From: Bigelowiella natans CCMP2755
Lineage: Eukaryota; Cercozoa; Chlorarachniophyceae
Assembly (NCBI GenBank): GCA_000320545.1
Contig: ADNK01002607.1
Location: 212,501-240,148, forward strand
Length of the DNA: 27,648 bases
Reading direction: 5' to 3'
Position numbers and translations under genes: made by a program. Positions within the stretch are counted from its first letter, which is position 1; every line of letters begins with the position of its first letter. The notes under the pieces were generated by a model that was given only the letters and a program-made list of their open reading frames with translations, had not been told where the DNA came from and did not search any database. This document shows, piece after piece, positions 1 through 10,584 of this stretch.

Positions 1-2140
1 CATAGCAATATTCGCAATGCAATTGTGAGTTGGGTAAGAATAGATTTAATCGATGATATCTTTATAGAGTTGAACGGCTGCAGCTGAATAGAAGCCAGAA
101 GATTGCAGCTAAGCGGGCTATCACTTCACGTCTCACTCTTATTCAAGTAGAAGACTACCAATTTCTCCCCCCTCCCCACCTGTATACTATGTATCTTTGT
201 TTCTTTATCACCACCACCACCACCATCATCATCATCATCGTTATCATTATTGCTATCATCATGCATGCTAACAATCCAACCTGCCACAATCAATCAATCA
301 ATCAATCAACCAATCAATCAATCAACCAATCAATCAATCAACCAATCAATCATCAACCGCTATGCTCTCCCAGGGTCCACCAGGAACAGGGAAAACCCAT
401 GTGTCGTGCACAATCATGAGAGAATGGTCTAGGATGGGCTTCAAAGTAATGATAATGATGATGATAATGATGATGATAATGATGATGATGCAGAGCCGCA
501 GTGGCACCAGCACAACAGTGAGTAGTAGTTGTAGTGTAAGAAGTAGTAGTAGTAGTAGCAGCAGCAGTAGTAGTACGACATAGTGATTGATTCATTGGGC
601 ACATCACGATGACAGGTGCTGGCGGTAGCAGGAACGAATGTCGCAGCTGATAACCTCGTAGAAGGTGCTCAGGATTGCTCAAAACATTTGCTTGTATTCG
701 CTGTAGTAGTTGTCGTCGTAGTAGTTGTAGTAGTAGTCGGGTAAGGAAAGGGTTATTTGAGACTTCTGAATTTCTTTGCTGTGGATGCGGTATCAAATTT
801 GCGATTATGATAATAAATAAATAAATAAATAATAGGCCTGGTTAAGCGTGGAGTGAGCGTGTTAAGAATGGGCAAGGTATTGCTTGATTCATGTGTATTT
901 GTTACATATATCCATACAAGCACATTGTCATGTCACAACATCTATCTTGAACAAACAACGAATTGTATCTTTCATCCATCGTCGTTGATTGTCATTATGC
1001 GACACCATTTCCCCAGCCCGAATCGATTCGTCCAGAGCTGTTCAAGTATTCCTATGATGGAGTGGATGTTTCAACGGCAGTGTATGTAGCTCAATCTGAC
1101 ATATTGCATCACAACAACTAACACAGCATCATCACTTCGCTGCAGCATTAAGATTGTTTGTCATACACATCATCACAATGTGCTACTGCATCTTCTTCTT
1201 CTTCTTCTTCTTCTTCTTCTTCATCTTCCCAGTGACCAGTCAGAACGGTATCGTATCCGGATGAGAGCCATGAAAGTTGCAAGTGTAATAATATACCATC
1301 ACAACAAACACTACAACCCAAACACCACAACGACTTCAAGTAGATTCTCCTTGCGATCTTCGACAAATAAATCATGTATGGTAATGTTTCTGCGACAATA
1401 CTCCTTGTCGTAGATCGACAAAAATCACCTCTACATATGCTAAAAACGTAGTAGTAATAATAACGTATGAGTACGTTCTTATTATGATTATCATACATAT
1501 ATGTTGCTGCAGGTCATTTGCACGACATGTTCGGGGTCTGGATCAGAAATGCTTGCGAGAACCAAGTTTAACGTGTGCTTGTGTGATGAGGTAGTAGTTA
1601 GTAGGTGTACGACTCACCACCACCACCATCATCATCATCATCACCACCACCATTTATCAAGCAGTACGATGACGTTAAGAAAATGTTGCTGTAATGTAGT
1701 TATCATGATAATTTGTTATTTGCCGTGCGGGTGTGTGTGTTTGTGTATTCGTGTGGGATGGATGAATAACCAACAGGCAACCCAGATAACAGAGACGGAA
1801 AATATCATGCCGCTATGCTTCGTATGTTAAGACATACAGACACGGAGACGGGAACGGAGGGAAGGGGGGGGGGGGGGGCACGTGCGCATAATTTCGTTCT
1901 AAATCGTCATCTGTTATTGTGGCATTTGGGTGTTTGTTGTTAGTGCTGTCTGAATTAAGTTTATTGTTCTCTCTCTCTCTCTTTCTTTCTTTCTATTACA
2001 AAGGGGGTTGAGCAGCTAGTGCTAATTGGTGACCACTGCCAGCTTCCACCAACAGTCAGCTCTGACCAAGTAAGAAGGGCAATGCATCATGCTACCATTA
2101 ATCTTTACATATTTATCTATTCACGAGATGGAAAAACAAA

Positions 2141-2171
<31 letters not shown>

Positions 2172-2414
2172 GTCATGACGACGATGATCAGTGCTTCATT
2201 CAGCAGTAACGATGATCTTATCAACTTGATCACCATTAGGCCGAAAGCGAGGGCCTTTCCCAGCCATTCTTCACACGTCTTGTGCAAAACGGGGTCAGTA
2301 AGTTAGTAAGAAAGCAGCCGCATTCGACAGATTGAGTGGTGGTAAAAGAGGAGGATGATGGGTTTTTGTCTCAGGATATAATTATCATCCTTTGTAATTG
2401 AGAGAGAGAGAGAG

Positions 2415-2460
<46 letters not shown>

Positions 2461-2694
2461 GCATCAATAATGATAATTGTGATGGATTCTCAGGTTACTC
2501 CATGCTTGTTGGACACACAGGTAGCATACTCTGTGTTTGTGTGTTTGTGCGTGTGATAGTGTGTCATAGTGAGTGGTGGTTAAAGGTGGGTGCGGAAGAA
2601 GAGGGGGAATTCGTAATATTAAGATGGTGATATAGCTAAGTTAACTCTGCTGGCAAGAAGCTACTAAATAAATAATATTCGGAAGATGGTGGAG

Positions 2695-2734
<40 letters not shown>

Positions 2735-3454
2735 AGAAAAAGAAGGGAAATGCACAAAGAAAACAGCTCAGAAAAGCAGCCACTTGCCACTACTACTACT
2801 ACCAGTACAGCATCTTCTCCTTCATATTCTTTTCTGTAAAGAAGAAGAAGAAGAAGAAGAAGAAGAGGAAGTGTGGAAAGTGATGGCGATGTGGTGGTGG
2901 GCAAAAGGCATTGCTGCTGCCATTGCTGCTGTGCTGCTGCTGCATACGTCGCTCAGTGGTAGATATCGAATGAATGGCTTGGATCTCGTCGCCTGCATTG
3001 TTTCTCTTTTTCTTCTTCTTCTTCTTCTTCTTCTTCTTCTTCTTCTTCTTCTTCCCATGAGAGTAGTAGTAGTAATATTCCATGGTAGTCAAAGAAGAAG
3101 AAGAAGAAGAAGAAGAACATGCTCCCCCCTGCTGCTGCTGCTGTGTACCCATCCATCCAAACACTATCATCTCCAAACAGCAGCAGTCTCTTCCCTCCCT
3201 CCCTACCTCACGGTGTGGGTGTGTAGAAGAGCTGTATGTTGTGGTGGTGGAGATGGAGATGGAGTTTGGTGCAAAGGGAGAGGGGGTAGTCTTGTTTAAA
3301 GGAGAATAGAAACACTGCAGGCGATGAAGATGCCGTCATTCATAAAAACGATCATCCGAAATAGAGAAAGACGGCAGCAGCCCAACCTTAGGGAAGAAAG
3401 GGGGGGGGGGGGGAGGATATCTGGAGAGAAGATCAAAAGAAAGAGGGAAAGAGA

Positions 3455-3500
<46 letters not shown>

Positions 3501-3988
3501 CAACAAGTGACGACACTATGGTGGAAGCACTTTGAACATCGATCATGTATGTACTACACATTGCCACACCCCACATATATTATTGTGCTGCCTTGGTAGC
3601 ACAATAGTCAGCACAATCACCACCATCACCGTCAAACAGCACTGCCTTCTCATCCACACCAATCATGCGTGCAGATGATTGCTGTATGTCGTTTATGGAC
3701 AACGACGACGCCACTATGACGAATCGAGAGAGAAGAATGGGGGCGAAGAACATCAACTACATGGCAGCGATTGTACTGTCGCTGATAATATCAGTGATGA
3801 TGATAATAATATCAATTCGACGAAAGTAACGTTGACCCCCCCCTCTCTCTTTCTCTCTCGATCGGTTATCAGAGGGTTGTTGTTGTTGTCCATACGCTAG
3901 AACTTACGCACTAGCCAACGACATTTGCAGTAGCAGCCACAGCAGCATCTGTGTGCATGGGTGTGTTTGAATGGCGTGTTGTGTCGTG

Positions 3989-4023
<35 letters not shown>

Positions 4024-4390
4024 ACCTTTGTGCGTTTTTCCGTCAACTACGGTGACGATACACATTTTCTCATTCATGAAGAGCCAGCACAAAATCCTAA
4101 TGTTGATTATGCTTTCGTGGTTAATTGCTGGTCCGCTAGTACCGAATGCACCCAGGGATAAGCGAATTCCCCAACGACATCGTCTATGGAGGTTTGAAGC
4201 TTTCCTCAGTCATATCTGCACGATATATCATAGAGTAGCAGCATTTTCAACGAACAAGTAGCAGTAGTAGTAGTAGGTAATTTAGTGATTGTAAGCGAAT
4301 CGGTTGTGAAGCTCCTACTACCTTGTCGTCGTTATTGATGATCATAGGCACTGTGCGAGATGGAATCACGGAATTCAACAGACCGGTAGT

Positions 4391-4423
<33 letters not shown>

Positions 4424-4866
4424 GTCGTCGTCGTCATCATCTCCGTCTTCCTCCACCACTACTGCTACTACCACTACTATATGCTATACGTGTACTACAC
4501 CATCACGGGCAAAAGAGGCTGTTGGTTGTAGTCCCACTGTTGTTGGAGAATGTGTTGTTATAGAACTCATAAAACCCTCTTATCAACACTGTATAATGAT
4601 CAGATTGCCCGTGATTTTCCTTGGCCAAATCCGAAATTACCGGTGGGGTTCTTCCCGTGCAACAGGACATACGAGGAAAGAGAAGGAAATTCATATCGAA
4701 ACAGGTTATGAGCCTGTACCTGATCATCATCGATGCTAGATTGATCCATCATCTATCTATCTGTCGTTGCCGATGACGAGTTTTGTTCATATTAACAGAG
4801 GTGAGGCTGAAAAGGTCTCTTGGGCAGTTGACAAGCTAAAGAGAGCAGGTAAGAAAAAAAATGGTT

Positions 4867-4901
<35 letters not shown>

Positions 4902-5817
4902 ACTAAAATACCAACAAAGATATAAAAAGTGTTGATGGTTTTCACTTTCTGCTCTAGGCTTCCGAACAGAAGAAATCGGTGTGATAGCTGGCTACTCAGC
5001 ACAGGTTATTCATTCTTGTGATTGATGATCTACCATCCTCATCATCTTCTTCTTCTTCTTCTTCTTCTTTTCCCTCTCTTCTACAATCAAGGTAAGGTAT
5101 TTGAGGAAGATGTTGGCTGGAGTGGAGGTATCTTCCGTTGATGGCTTCCAAGGACGAGAAAAAGAGGCCATCATCATTTCTACAGTCAGATGCAACTCCG
5201 GTCACAAATAACAAACATAATAACCACATCGCAGTCTTCTCCATAAAGAAAGCAATATGCGCCATAGAAATGTAACATTCTTTGTTGTTTGTTTGTCATA
5301 AGAAGTTGAAATCTAAACCGTCTGCCTTCTGATATTCTTATCTTCACTTTCCCTCTTCCCCTTTCTTTGTGCACAGTCGGCAATGTTGGGTTTTTGAAGG
5401 ACTGGAGACGTGTGAATGTTATGATGACGAGAGCAAAGTGATAGTTACATTGTGGACACAACAACAACAACAACTACTACTACTACTACTACTTCTACTT
5501 CTTCAACGACGATGATGCGATTATTTTTTTATTATGGTCCAGTTTTTTGACATTATCTTCAAATCCCCGTCTTGATAAGCACCTAGCAATAAATCATATC
5601 GATGTTTTAGTGCTGACTGCTGGCAATGCTGTGTGTAGGTCTGCACTGATTGTGATTGGTAACTCTGCGACGTTGGCAAATGAGAAAGCAACATGGATTC
5701 ACTGGCTAGCTTGGGCAGGGGAACGAGGTGTAATTGACGGAATGAAAAAGGTCACTCACTCACTCACTCACTCACTCATCATCCTGCGAGAAGGAAGTGG
5801 ATTTGCAGGAGGCTGCT

Positions 5818-5856
<39 letters not shown>

Positions 5857-6902
5857 TTATTTTTTACCACCAAAATGAATGAATGAATGGAACGGCAGAG
5901 CCAAAGTCCTTACGGCACCTACGAGAAGAAGCTGGTGCAAAAGAGTGGCATTAAAAGGCTGGAAGAAGAAGTAACATAATACGTTATTTACATACTGCTT
6001 TGCTGTCGTATGTCGAAGCAAGAGTCTATATTATTAACACTATTGCCTTCCTACTCTCCACCGTGATAGTAGTACCATCATGACGTGGGCTGATAGTGTA
6101 ATAAATAATAATCTTGACTACATGCAGTGCATATACGTGTCGTCGTCGTCATAATGAGAGAAGTATTATTATGTATTCATTGTTGTCTGTCGTTGAAAAG
6201 GCTGCTCGTATGGGGTCATCAATTTCGAATGAACCCAATAAAGAGATTGCCGCCGTCGCCCAACCAAGGGCACAAGAAGCCCAGTACCCAAACCCTCCAT
6301 CTTCAACTACTACTGTTCCTCAAATAAATACCACCACGCCTGCAACAACGACGCCGTCGTCCAACAACTACCAAACTTCCCATTATTACCAATACAACAG
6401 TAGCGGTTCCTATCAGCAGCAGCAATACCAGCAGCAGTACCAATATCAGCAGTACCAATACTATCATCAACAGCAGTTGCATCAGCAGCCTACTGCTACT
6501 ACTACTTCTGCTACTACTACTTCTGCTCCACAGGGTGGTAACTATCAGGTTCCTCGTGGCTACTATCCCCAACCACCTCCAACGACAACGACGACGGTAG
6601 CATACAGTGTGAACACCTCTCACCACCACCACCAGCAGCACCAGCAGGCTCTATATCAAGGTTCTGATAGAAAGTATAAGGCTGCACCTACTACAACCAG
6701 TACTGGCTACGATGGTAAGGATGGGGGGGGGCATCGGAAACGAAGCAGAGACGATTATGATGATCGTGGCGGACGAAGTAGTAGTCGTCGCCGTGATGGT
6801 GGTTCCCGTGATGGTGATGATAGATCAAGAAGATACAGTAGCAGTAGAAGCCGCGATGACTACGGTAGTGGGGGTGGGAAAAGATACAGAAATGCATACT
6901 AA
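1..6902 (+). CDS. UPF1/SMUBP2-like superfamily 1B helicase (5' partial, 22 exons)
   Basis: Seen: exons 1-24, 68-146, 374-445, 616-664, 836-876, 1017-1081, 1233-1284, 1513-1590, 1777-1821, 2004-2069, 2240-2293, 2494-2520, 4140-4191, 4348-4385, 4604-4704, 4799-4848, 4958-5004, 5092-5200, 5377-5437, 5639-5750, 5899-5970 and 6201-6902 join in one frame (664 residues visible). Motifs in order: Q-motif region LNRSQKIAA, Walker A GPPGTGKT, motif Ia VLAVAGTNVAADNL, Walker B CLCDEATQ, motif III GDHCQLPPTV, motif IV DTQYRMHP, motif V SVDGFQGREKE, motif VI RRVNVMMTRAK. Known: this family unwinds RNA or DNA 5'-to-3' using ATP. UPF1 acts in nonsense-mediated decay and SMUBP2 on ribosomal/tRNA substrates. 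VDGFQGREKE resembles SMUBP2; FPWPNPKLPVGFF resembles UPF1-like proteins. The N-terminal region that would separate them (UPF1 CH domain) lies upstream of the window. Odd: the Walker B strand carries cysteines, the 2294 donor is GTCAGT rather than the nearby GTAAGT (only this keeps frame), and one intron is 1.6 kb. The helicase call is firm; the exact subfamily is not. Confidence 0.93.
207..352. repeat. (CAC/ATC)n and (CAAT)n microsatellites in the intron before Walker A
   Basis: CAC then ATC units occupy about 208-239. A tetranucleotide array of CAAT with interspersed CAAC units occupies about 287-352, ending 21 bases before the 3' splice site of the Walker A exon. Confidence 0.95.
447..575. 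repeat. (GAT/AAT)n and (AGT/AGC)n microsatellites
   Basis: ATG/ATA units start directly behind the donor GTAATG at 446 and run to 490. AGT then AGC units cover about 541-575. Both lie in the intron between the Walker A exon and the motif Ia exon. Confidence 0.93.
811..834. repeat. (TAAA)n microsatellite at a 3' splice site
   Basis: TAAA units run straight into the AATAG acceptor of the exon at 836-876. This acceptor therefore lacks a conventional pyrimidine tract. Confidence 0.9.
1191..1222. repeat. (TTC)n forming the pyrimidine tract of a 3' splice site
   Basis: About ten TTC units end ten bases before the acceptor AG at 1231-1232. Confidence 0.93.
1614..1653. repeat. (CAC/CAT)n microsatellite
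   Basis: Intronic CAC and ATC units after the DE exon. An open frame through it would read as a poly-His run, which is not coding. Confidence 0.93.
1864..1994. repeat. G15 run and (CT)/(TTTC) tract in one intron
   Basis: A run of 15 G occupies 1864-1878. A CT/TTTC tract at about 1969-1994 ends just before the acceptor at 2002-2003 of the motif III exon. Confidence 0.92.
2141..2170. repeat. (GAT)10 microsatellite
   Basis: Ten GAT units in the intron between the motif III exon and the exon coding AESEGLSQPFF. Confidence 0.95.
2400..2458. repeat. (GA)n with GATA interruptions
   Basis: Dinucleotide array inside the intron at 2294-2493. Confidence 0.95.
2698..3117. repeat. Cluster of (GA)n, (AAG)n, (TTC)n and (GAA)n arrays
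   Basis: Within the 1.6-kb intron: (GA)n at 2698-2730, (AAG)n at 2838-2866, (TTC)n at 3010-3054 and (GAA)n at 3092-3117. The TTC and flanking AAG/GAA arrays are mutually complementary and could pair in the transcript. Confidence 0.93.
3400..3497. repeat. G14 run and (GA)n array
   Basis: G14 at 3400-3413 and a GA array at about 3460-3497, both in the 1.6-kb intron. Confidence 0.93.
3986..4023. repeat. (GT)n microsatellite
   Basis: GT array with one GC interruption near the 3' end of the 1.6-kb intron. Confidence 0.95.
4391..4440. repeat. (ATC/GTC)n microsatellite directly behind a donor
   Basis: ATC units followed by GTC units start five bases inside the intron, right after the donor GTAGTA at 4386. 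Confidence 0.93.
4867..5069. repeat. (GAT)n and (TTC)n microsatellites in consecutive introns
   Basis: GAT array at 4867-4901 in one intron. TTC array at 5046-5069 in the next, forming the pyrimidine tract ahead of the acceptor at 5090-5091. Confidence 0.93.
5473..5851. repeat. (CTA)n, (TCAC)n and (TA)n microsatellites
   Basis: CTA units at 5473-5495, TCAC units at 5752-5778 starting at the donor GTCACT, and TA units at 5822-5851. Confidence 0.92.
6201..6902 (+). other. Low-complexity C-terminal tail exon of the helicase (prion-like then RS/RG-like)
   Basis: A 234-codon open frame (233 residues and a TAA stop). The first half is rich in P, T, S, Q and Y with repeated QQQYQ-type blocks. The second half is charged (HRKRSRDDYDDRGG, then SSSRRRDGG and SRSRDDYGSGGG). 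It joins the last helicase-core exon in phase 0 (donor GTAACA at 5971, acceptor AAAAG ending at 6200). UPF1 proteins often carry Q/S-rich tails, and RS/RG stretches are typical of RNA-binding proteins. Alternative: the helicase stops at the TAA at 5977-5979 by reading through that donor, and this frame is a separate small gene starting at an ATG such as 6171. The acceptor has a weak pyrimidine tract, so the junction needs transcript support. Confidence 0.6.
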
Positions 6903-7351
6903 ATAGATCGACACGCTAACAACACTGCTTGTGTTGATACATGCTGTATTTGGTTCCGTATGCATACGTCACATAAAACATGCTGTTATTATCTTAGTAG
7001 TGGGAAGCAGAAATCGAAAGATGCATGCTAGCATGTGGTAGGTATGCAAGTATGGCTCCGCCATGGCATGGCAGTTCGATTCATGTTTGCCAGCAGTAGC
7101 ACTTGCTAGCTTGGAGCGCTGCATTAATTAGGCATGAAAAGGATGTGTATGTCAAAGATCCGCAGCAGCGCCAATAACAACAATACATACATCGATGTGG
7201 CGACATATATGGTGCAAGCCATTATTTTCAGGGTATTCCCAAGGAAAATGAAACAATTTTGATCGAGGTTATACTGTACAGATCGCATCATCCACATCTC
7301 AAGAAAATGAGGAATCTAAAATATACATCTTTTGCGCAAGAGAAAACTGGT
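6903..7351. other. Convergent intergenic region, helicase / coiled-coil gene
   Basis: No gene or microsatellite is recognisable. It contains the perfect 12-base palindrome CATGCTAGCATG at 7024-7035 and a TGGCA...TGCCA hairpin around 7075-7098. It should hold both 3' ends (plus-strand gene stop at 6902, minus-strand stop at 7352). Confidence 0.6.
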
Positions 7352-8127
7352 TTAGTTTTTCCTGAGGGGAAAGGAACCAGCACATCTGGTGATGGCTCTT
7401 TTCTGAGATAATCTGCGGTCATGGTCAACCCTACGAGCAGTTTTTGAAATCATTCCCTTGCCTCCCTCGCGTTTCTTTGCGCGAAGTCGTCGGAGTAATT
7501 CGACGCGACGCGTAGGAAAAGGTCGTGATGATTGAGCTTGAAGCACGCCTATTCGTTTGTTCATGTTGTTTGCTTGTAATTGCAATCTATGAGTACGTGC
7601 TATGGCTCTTGCCTTTTCTCTTTCTGCCAAAATGGCACGAGCAACTGCTGTTTCAAGCTGCTGACGAAGACGAGCCACAGATTCCATAGCATTATCCCGC
7701 TCACCTTCAATTTTTCCTTCACGTTTTAGGGCTTGTTTCAACTCCTTCTGGAGGCGCATAGCTTCTGACCGAACCGACTCTGTAATGGGACAAAGTAAGA
7801 AAGGACTGGTGGTAAGGGTTAGGGGATGCCTTTGTTACCTTGCTCCTTCTCGCCAATGTTGCTTGAATCTCCCTCTACATCTTCTTCCTCTTCTACTCTT
7901 GACCAAGTTGAGTCAACGCTGGTCCAAGTGGAATCAACAGATTTGTCATCTCTGTCATCATCTTCTTCCACAAAATCCTAAGAGCAAGTGATAACATCCG
8001 TTCAAACAAAGTACAGTACCCTTATAAAATGTACCTTTTGCTCTTCCTTTTTATCAGCTACATTATCAACATCCTGCAGAGGGGAGGAAGAACTAGGGAG
8101 AAGTTCCCACTCGTCGTCCGATTGCAT
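7352..8127 (-). CDS. Uncharacterised acidic/coiled-coil protein with three W-x-x-L/V motifs
   Basis: Seen: three minus-strand exons, 8127-8035, 7977-7839 and 7779-7352, give 219 residues. Introns are 57 and 59 nt with donors GTACAT and GTAACA. The N-terminus reads MQSDDEWELLPSSSS. Exon 2 is strongly acidic with a tandem VDSTW unit (DSTWTSV, then DSTWSRV) followed by EEEED. Residues about 78-162 are rich in K, E, R, Q, A and L without proline and look like a coiled coil. The C-terminus is basic (FPTRRVELLRRLRAKKREGG). There is no signal peptide or membrane segment. I do not recognise the family. Known: W-x-x-L/I/V preceded by acidic residues is the Atg8/LC3-interacting motif. Inference: residues 7-10, 49-52 and 56-59 could bind Atg8, which would suit an autophagy adaptor. 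This is a motif-level suggestion only. The start is the first ATG of an exon that opens 335 bp from the divergent gene. Confidence 0.8.
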
Positions 8128-8462
8128 CAGGGCAGAGGTTTTTAACGACGTCCACCTGCTCCAGCTTTTCACTTTTCAATACGAAAAGCAATCGGATAAT
8201 ACTTATGTGACATGAAATATTTGTTGTCGCTCTTGTAAATTGAGATGTGGTTTACCGGTAACTACAGCTTGTAGTTCTTCTCGTGGAAAGGTGCAAGAAA
8301 TTTCCTCGAAGAATACACGAACGTCCAGAAATACTAAAAAACGCTCTTTTGTGTCGTTAGTTGCAATAGGCCCCTATTTGTTCAGGGTTTCCAGCTCTGA
8401 GATATTAGTTCCGAAATATGGTAAATCTTGGATGATTTTTATCTTACGACATGATTTATTCG
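8128..8462. promoter_or_regulatory. Divergent intergenic region / putative bidirectional promoter
   Basis: 335 bp separate the start codons of the minus-strand coiled-coil gene and the plus-strand deubiquitinase gene. No microsatellite and no convincing exon lie here. Both promoters and 5' UTRs must be here unless upstream non-coding exons exist. I cannot identify a specific core element. Confidence 0.5.
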
Positions 8463-10553
8463 ATGTCGTCATTGTCGAAAAAGAAGGAAGACAACCTCGG
8501 AAAAAGAATACGTCCAGGTCGGAAGCACGAACTCGATTCCTTGCCGAGCAAACCATGTGGAAGAAAGGAAGGAGGAGGAAGAAGAAGAAGGTTGATGTTG
8601 AACAATTCCATGGCCGAATATGAGCTAGCCACACACGCGTGATTTCACTTAGGGCATAGATAGATATGCGCTATGTTTTCATTCCATAACAGAAGATGCA
8701 CGAGATTCTGGAGAGCTGTGAGTGTTGTGTGTGTGTGTGTGTGTCTGTGTATGCGTGTTTCTTATCAAAAATGAACTAAGAATTAAAGTTGGGCATTCGT
8801 TCCCTCATCATATGACGAATATAAAGGCCGTTGCACCAGCATTTGAGTCGCCATTCTTCAAAGATTTCTACCCCAAGTCGGACACGGGCTATGTTGGCCT
8901 CACAAACGAGGTGCAATCAGCATATTACGTACACATGATAAATGCGAAAATGTATGATCATACTGATGATGGTGATGATGGTGATGATAACACAATCTGG
9001 TTTCCACACTCAATCAGCTGTGCCCTATGACATCGAAATTGACTTTTTTTCCTCGCAGAATTTCTTCACAATACGTATTTTTGCTTCTTCTCCTCCTTCT
9101 GCTCTAGGGATCAACTTGTTACCTCAATAGCTTCCTACAAACATTAGTTGCTTTGCCTCACTTCCGACAGGTTGTCATACCAAATTAAAACCACAGATGT
9201 AGCCTCGATTGCGCCTCTATTCGAATTCTTTGAACGAAGAACGTATGATAAGAAATTGTAAGCTTCACCATCAATCAGGTTATCTTCTCTCAAGAAAATA
9301 ATAGCGATGGCAAGAGCAAGGCAGTGCCTACAACCAATAATGCGAGCAATCGCCAAATTCAAACTCAATTGGCGCTCCTATTTGCCCGCTTAAAGTTAAG
9401 GTGCTGCTGCGCATGAGTGTGTGTATATTGATCTTTGTTTTAAGTTTGATTTTCGTAGCGAAATGGGTGCTATTTCAACAATGCCATTGTGCAAATCCTT
9501 CGGGTAATTCAATTCACAACAAAACTCATATACTGATCGATCATACTGACGATCGATCATACTGACGGTATTATCGATTGTGGTGACTTCACATCCTTAC
9601 GCTATCATTAGCATCCGTGTAAGCATCGTACTTCGGCACCTAATATCTATCGTCACTGTCGTCGTAGTCGTCATCATGATCATTACCATGAATGATCGTT
9701 ACAAGCTCTCTTCTGCTCCCTCTCCACTTGTTCCTCCTCGCCTACTATGGTTTATTAGGTGGGACAGAGCGTCTATGTTTCGCCAGCATGACGTGCAGGA
9801 ACTCTACCACGTCTTGAATGTGCGACTATTTGCTGTTAGCAGTGAACAAAAAGAAGAAGATGATAATGTCTATTCTAAGCCAGCAAAAACGAGAATTATC
9901 CGTCAGTATGTGCTCGTCATATTTTCTGCTATTTTCACCTTGTTTGTCTTTCTCGCGTTTTCTTATTCCATCGTGATGTGATGATGATCTTCCTAATCGC
10001 TGTACTCCAACTTGTTGTTCACTAGAGGAGCCTTCGATGTCAAAATAAGGACCTAGGGCCACATTTGGACAATATCTTCTTCGGGAAGATGTATGTATAT
10101 ACAGCTTGATTTGTCGCGGTGGAATAATAAATGAGTTGGTTCATGAGAACTGAACAACACGAGTTTACGCATCTTCATCATCACAACAGTGCTGTCAAGT
10201 CGGATATTTCTCTTTGTTGCTGATTGATACTCCTTCCTTCCTGCTTTTCCCTCTACGTATTATGTCCCAGGGAGACTACCATGAAATGTACAACATGCAG
10301 TTCCAAGAGAGAAAAGGCAGTGCTCACACACATCCTCCCTCCTAGAGAGACTGGGGGGGAGGGAAGAAGGAAAAGTAAAAGCATTTGCGTTTTGATGAAA
10401 GAAGAGAAGGCAAAGAATCTAAGTATGGTCATGGTTTGCTAAGCTAATCAAGGTTTGATATGTGTCGCTGCAGGTGGAAGCTTTTTCCGACTTATCCCTC
10501 GTTGTCAAAGGGTGATGATAATACCAGCAATAGTAACTGTTAGGCGCAATATG

Positions 10554-10584
<31 letters not shown>

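Larger units (their letters stand above)
2521..4139 (+). other. 1.6-kb microsatellite-filled intron of the helicase gene
   Basis: The intron lies between the exon coding VTPCLLDTQ and the exon starting YRMHPG, so it interrupts helicase motif IV exactly before the Tyr codon in phase 0. It holds two (GA)n tracts, (AAG)n, (TTC)n, (GAA)n, a G14 run, a CTG stretch and (GT)n. Long open frames in it on both strands translate only to Glu, Lys, Leu, Ser or Arg runs and I reject them as coding. A YRMN-like sequence near 2961 is a chance match; the true YRMHP is at 4140. Confidence 0.85.

Noticed and set aside
447-575. Possible CRISPR-like or structured repeat array
   Set aside because: The arrays are contiguous trinucleotides without spacers, and the genome is clearly eukaryotic.
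2941-2999. YRMN-like match to helicase motif IV
   Set aside because: The phase does not fit either neighbour, and the true YRMHP exon is at 4140 with a correct phase-0 junction.
2784-3309. Long overlapping open frames on both strands with Glu, Lys, Leu, Ser and Arg runs
   Set aside because: They are translations of GAA/TTC/AAG/GA arrays inside the 1.6-kb helicase intron. No frame has a protein motif and all frames are equally open through trinucleotide repeats.
7050-7100. tRNA-like T-loop sequence GTTCGATTC
   Set aside because: No acceptor stem, no anticodon arm and no properly spaced A box could be formed. The flanks pair only as a simple hairpin.
8240-8642. 127-codon plus-strand frame from 8240 and an 86-codon minus-strand frame at 8374-8634
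   Set aside because: They overlap the proposed first exon of the deubiquitinase in other frames and show no family signal. The frame starting at 8463 joins the next exon in phase.
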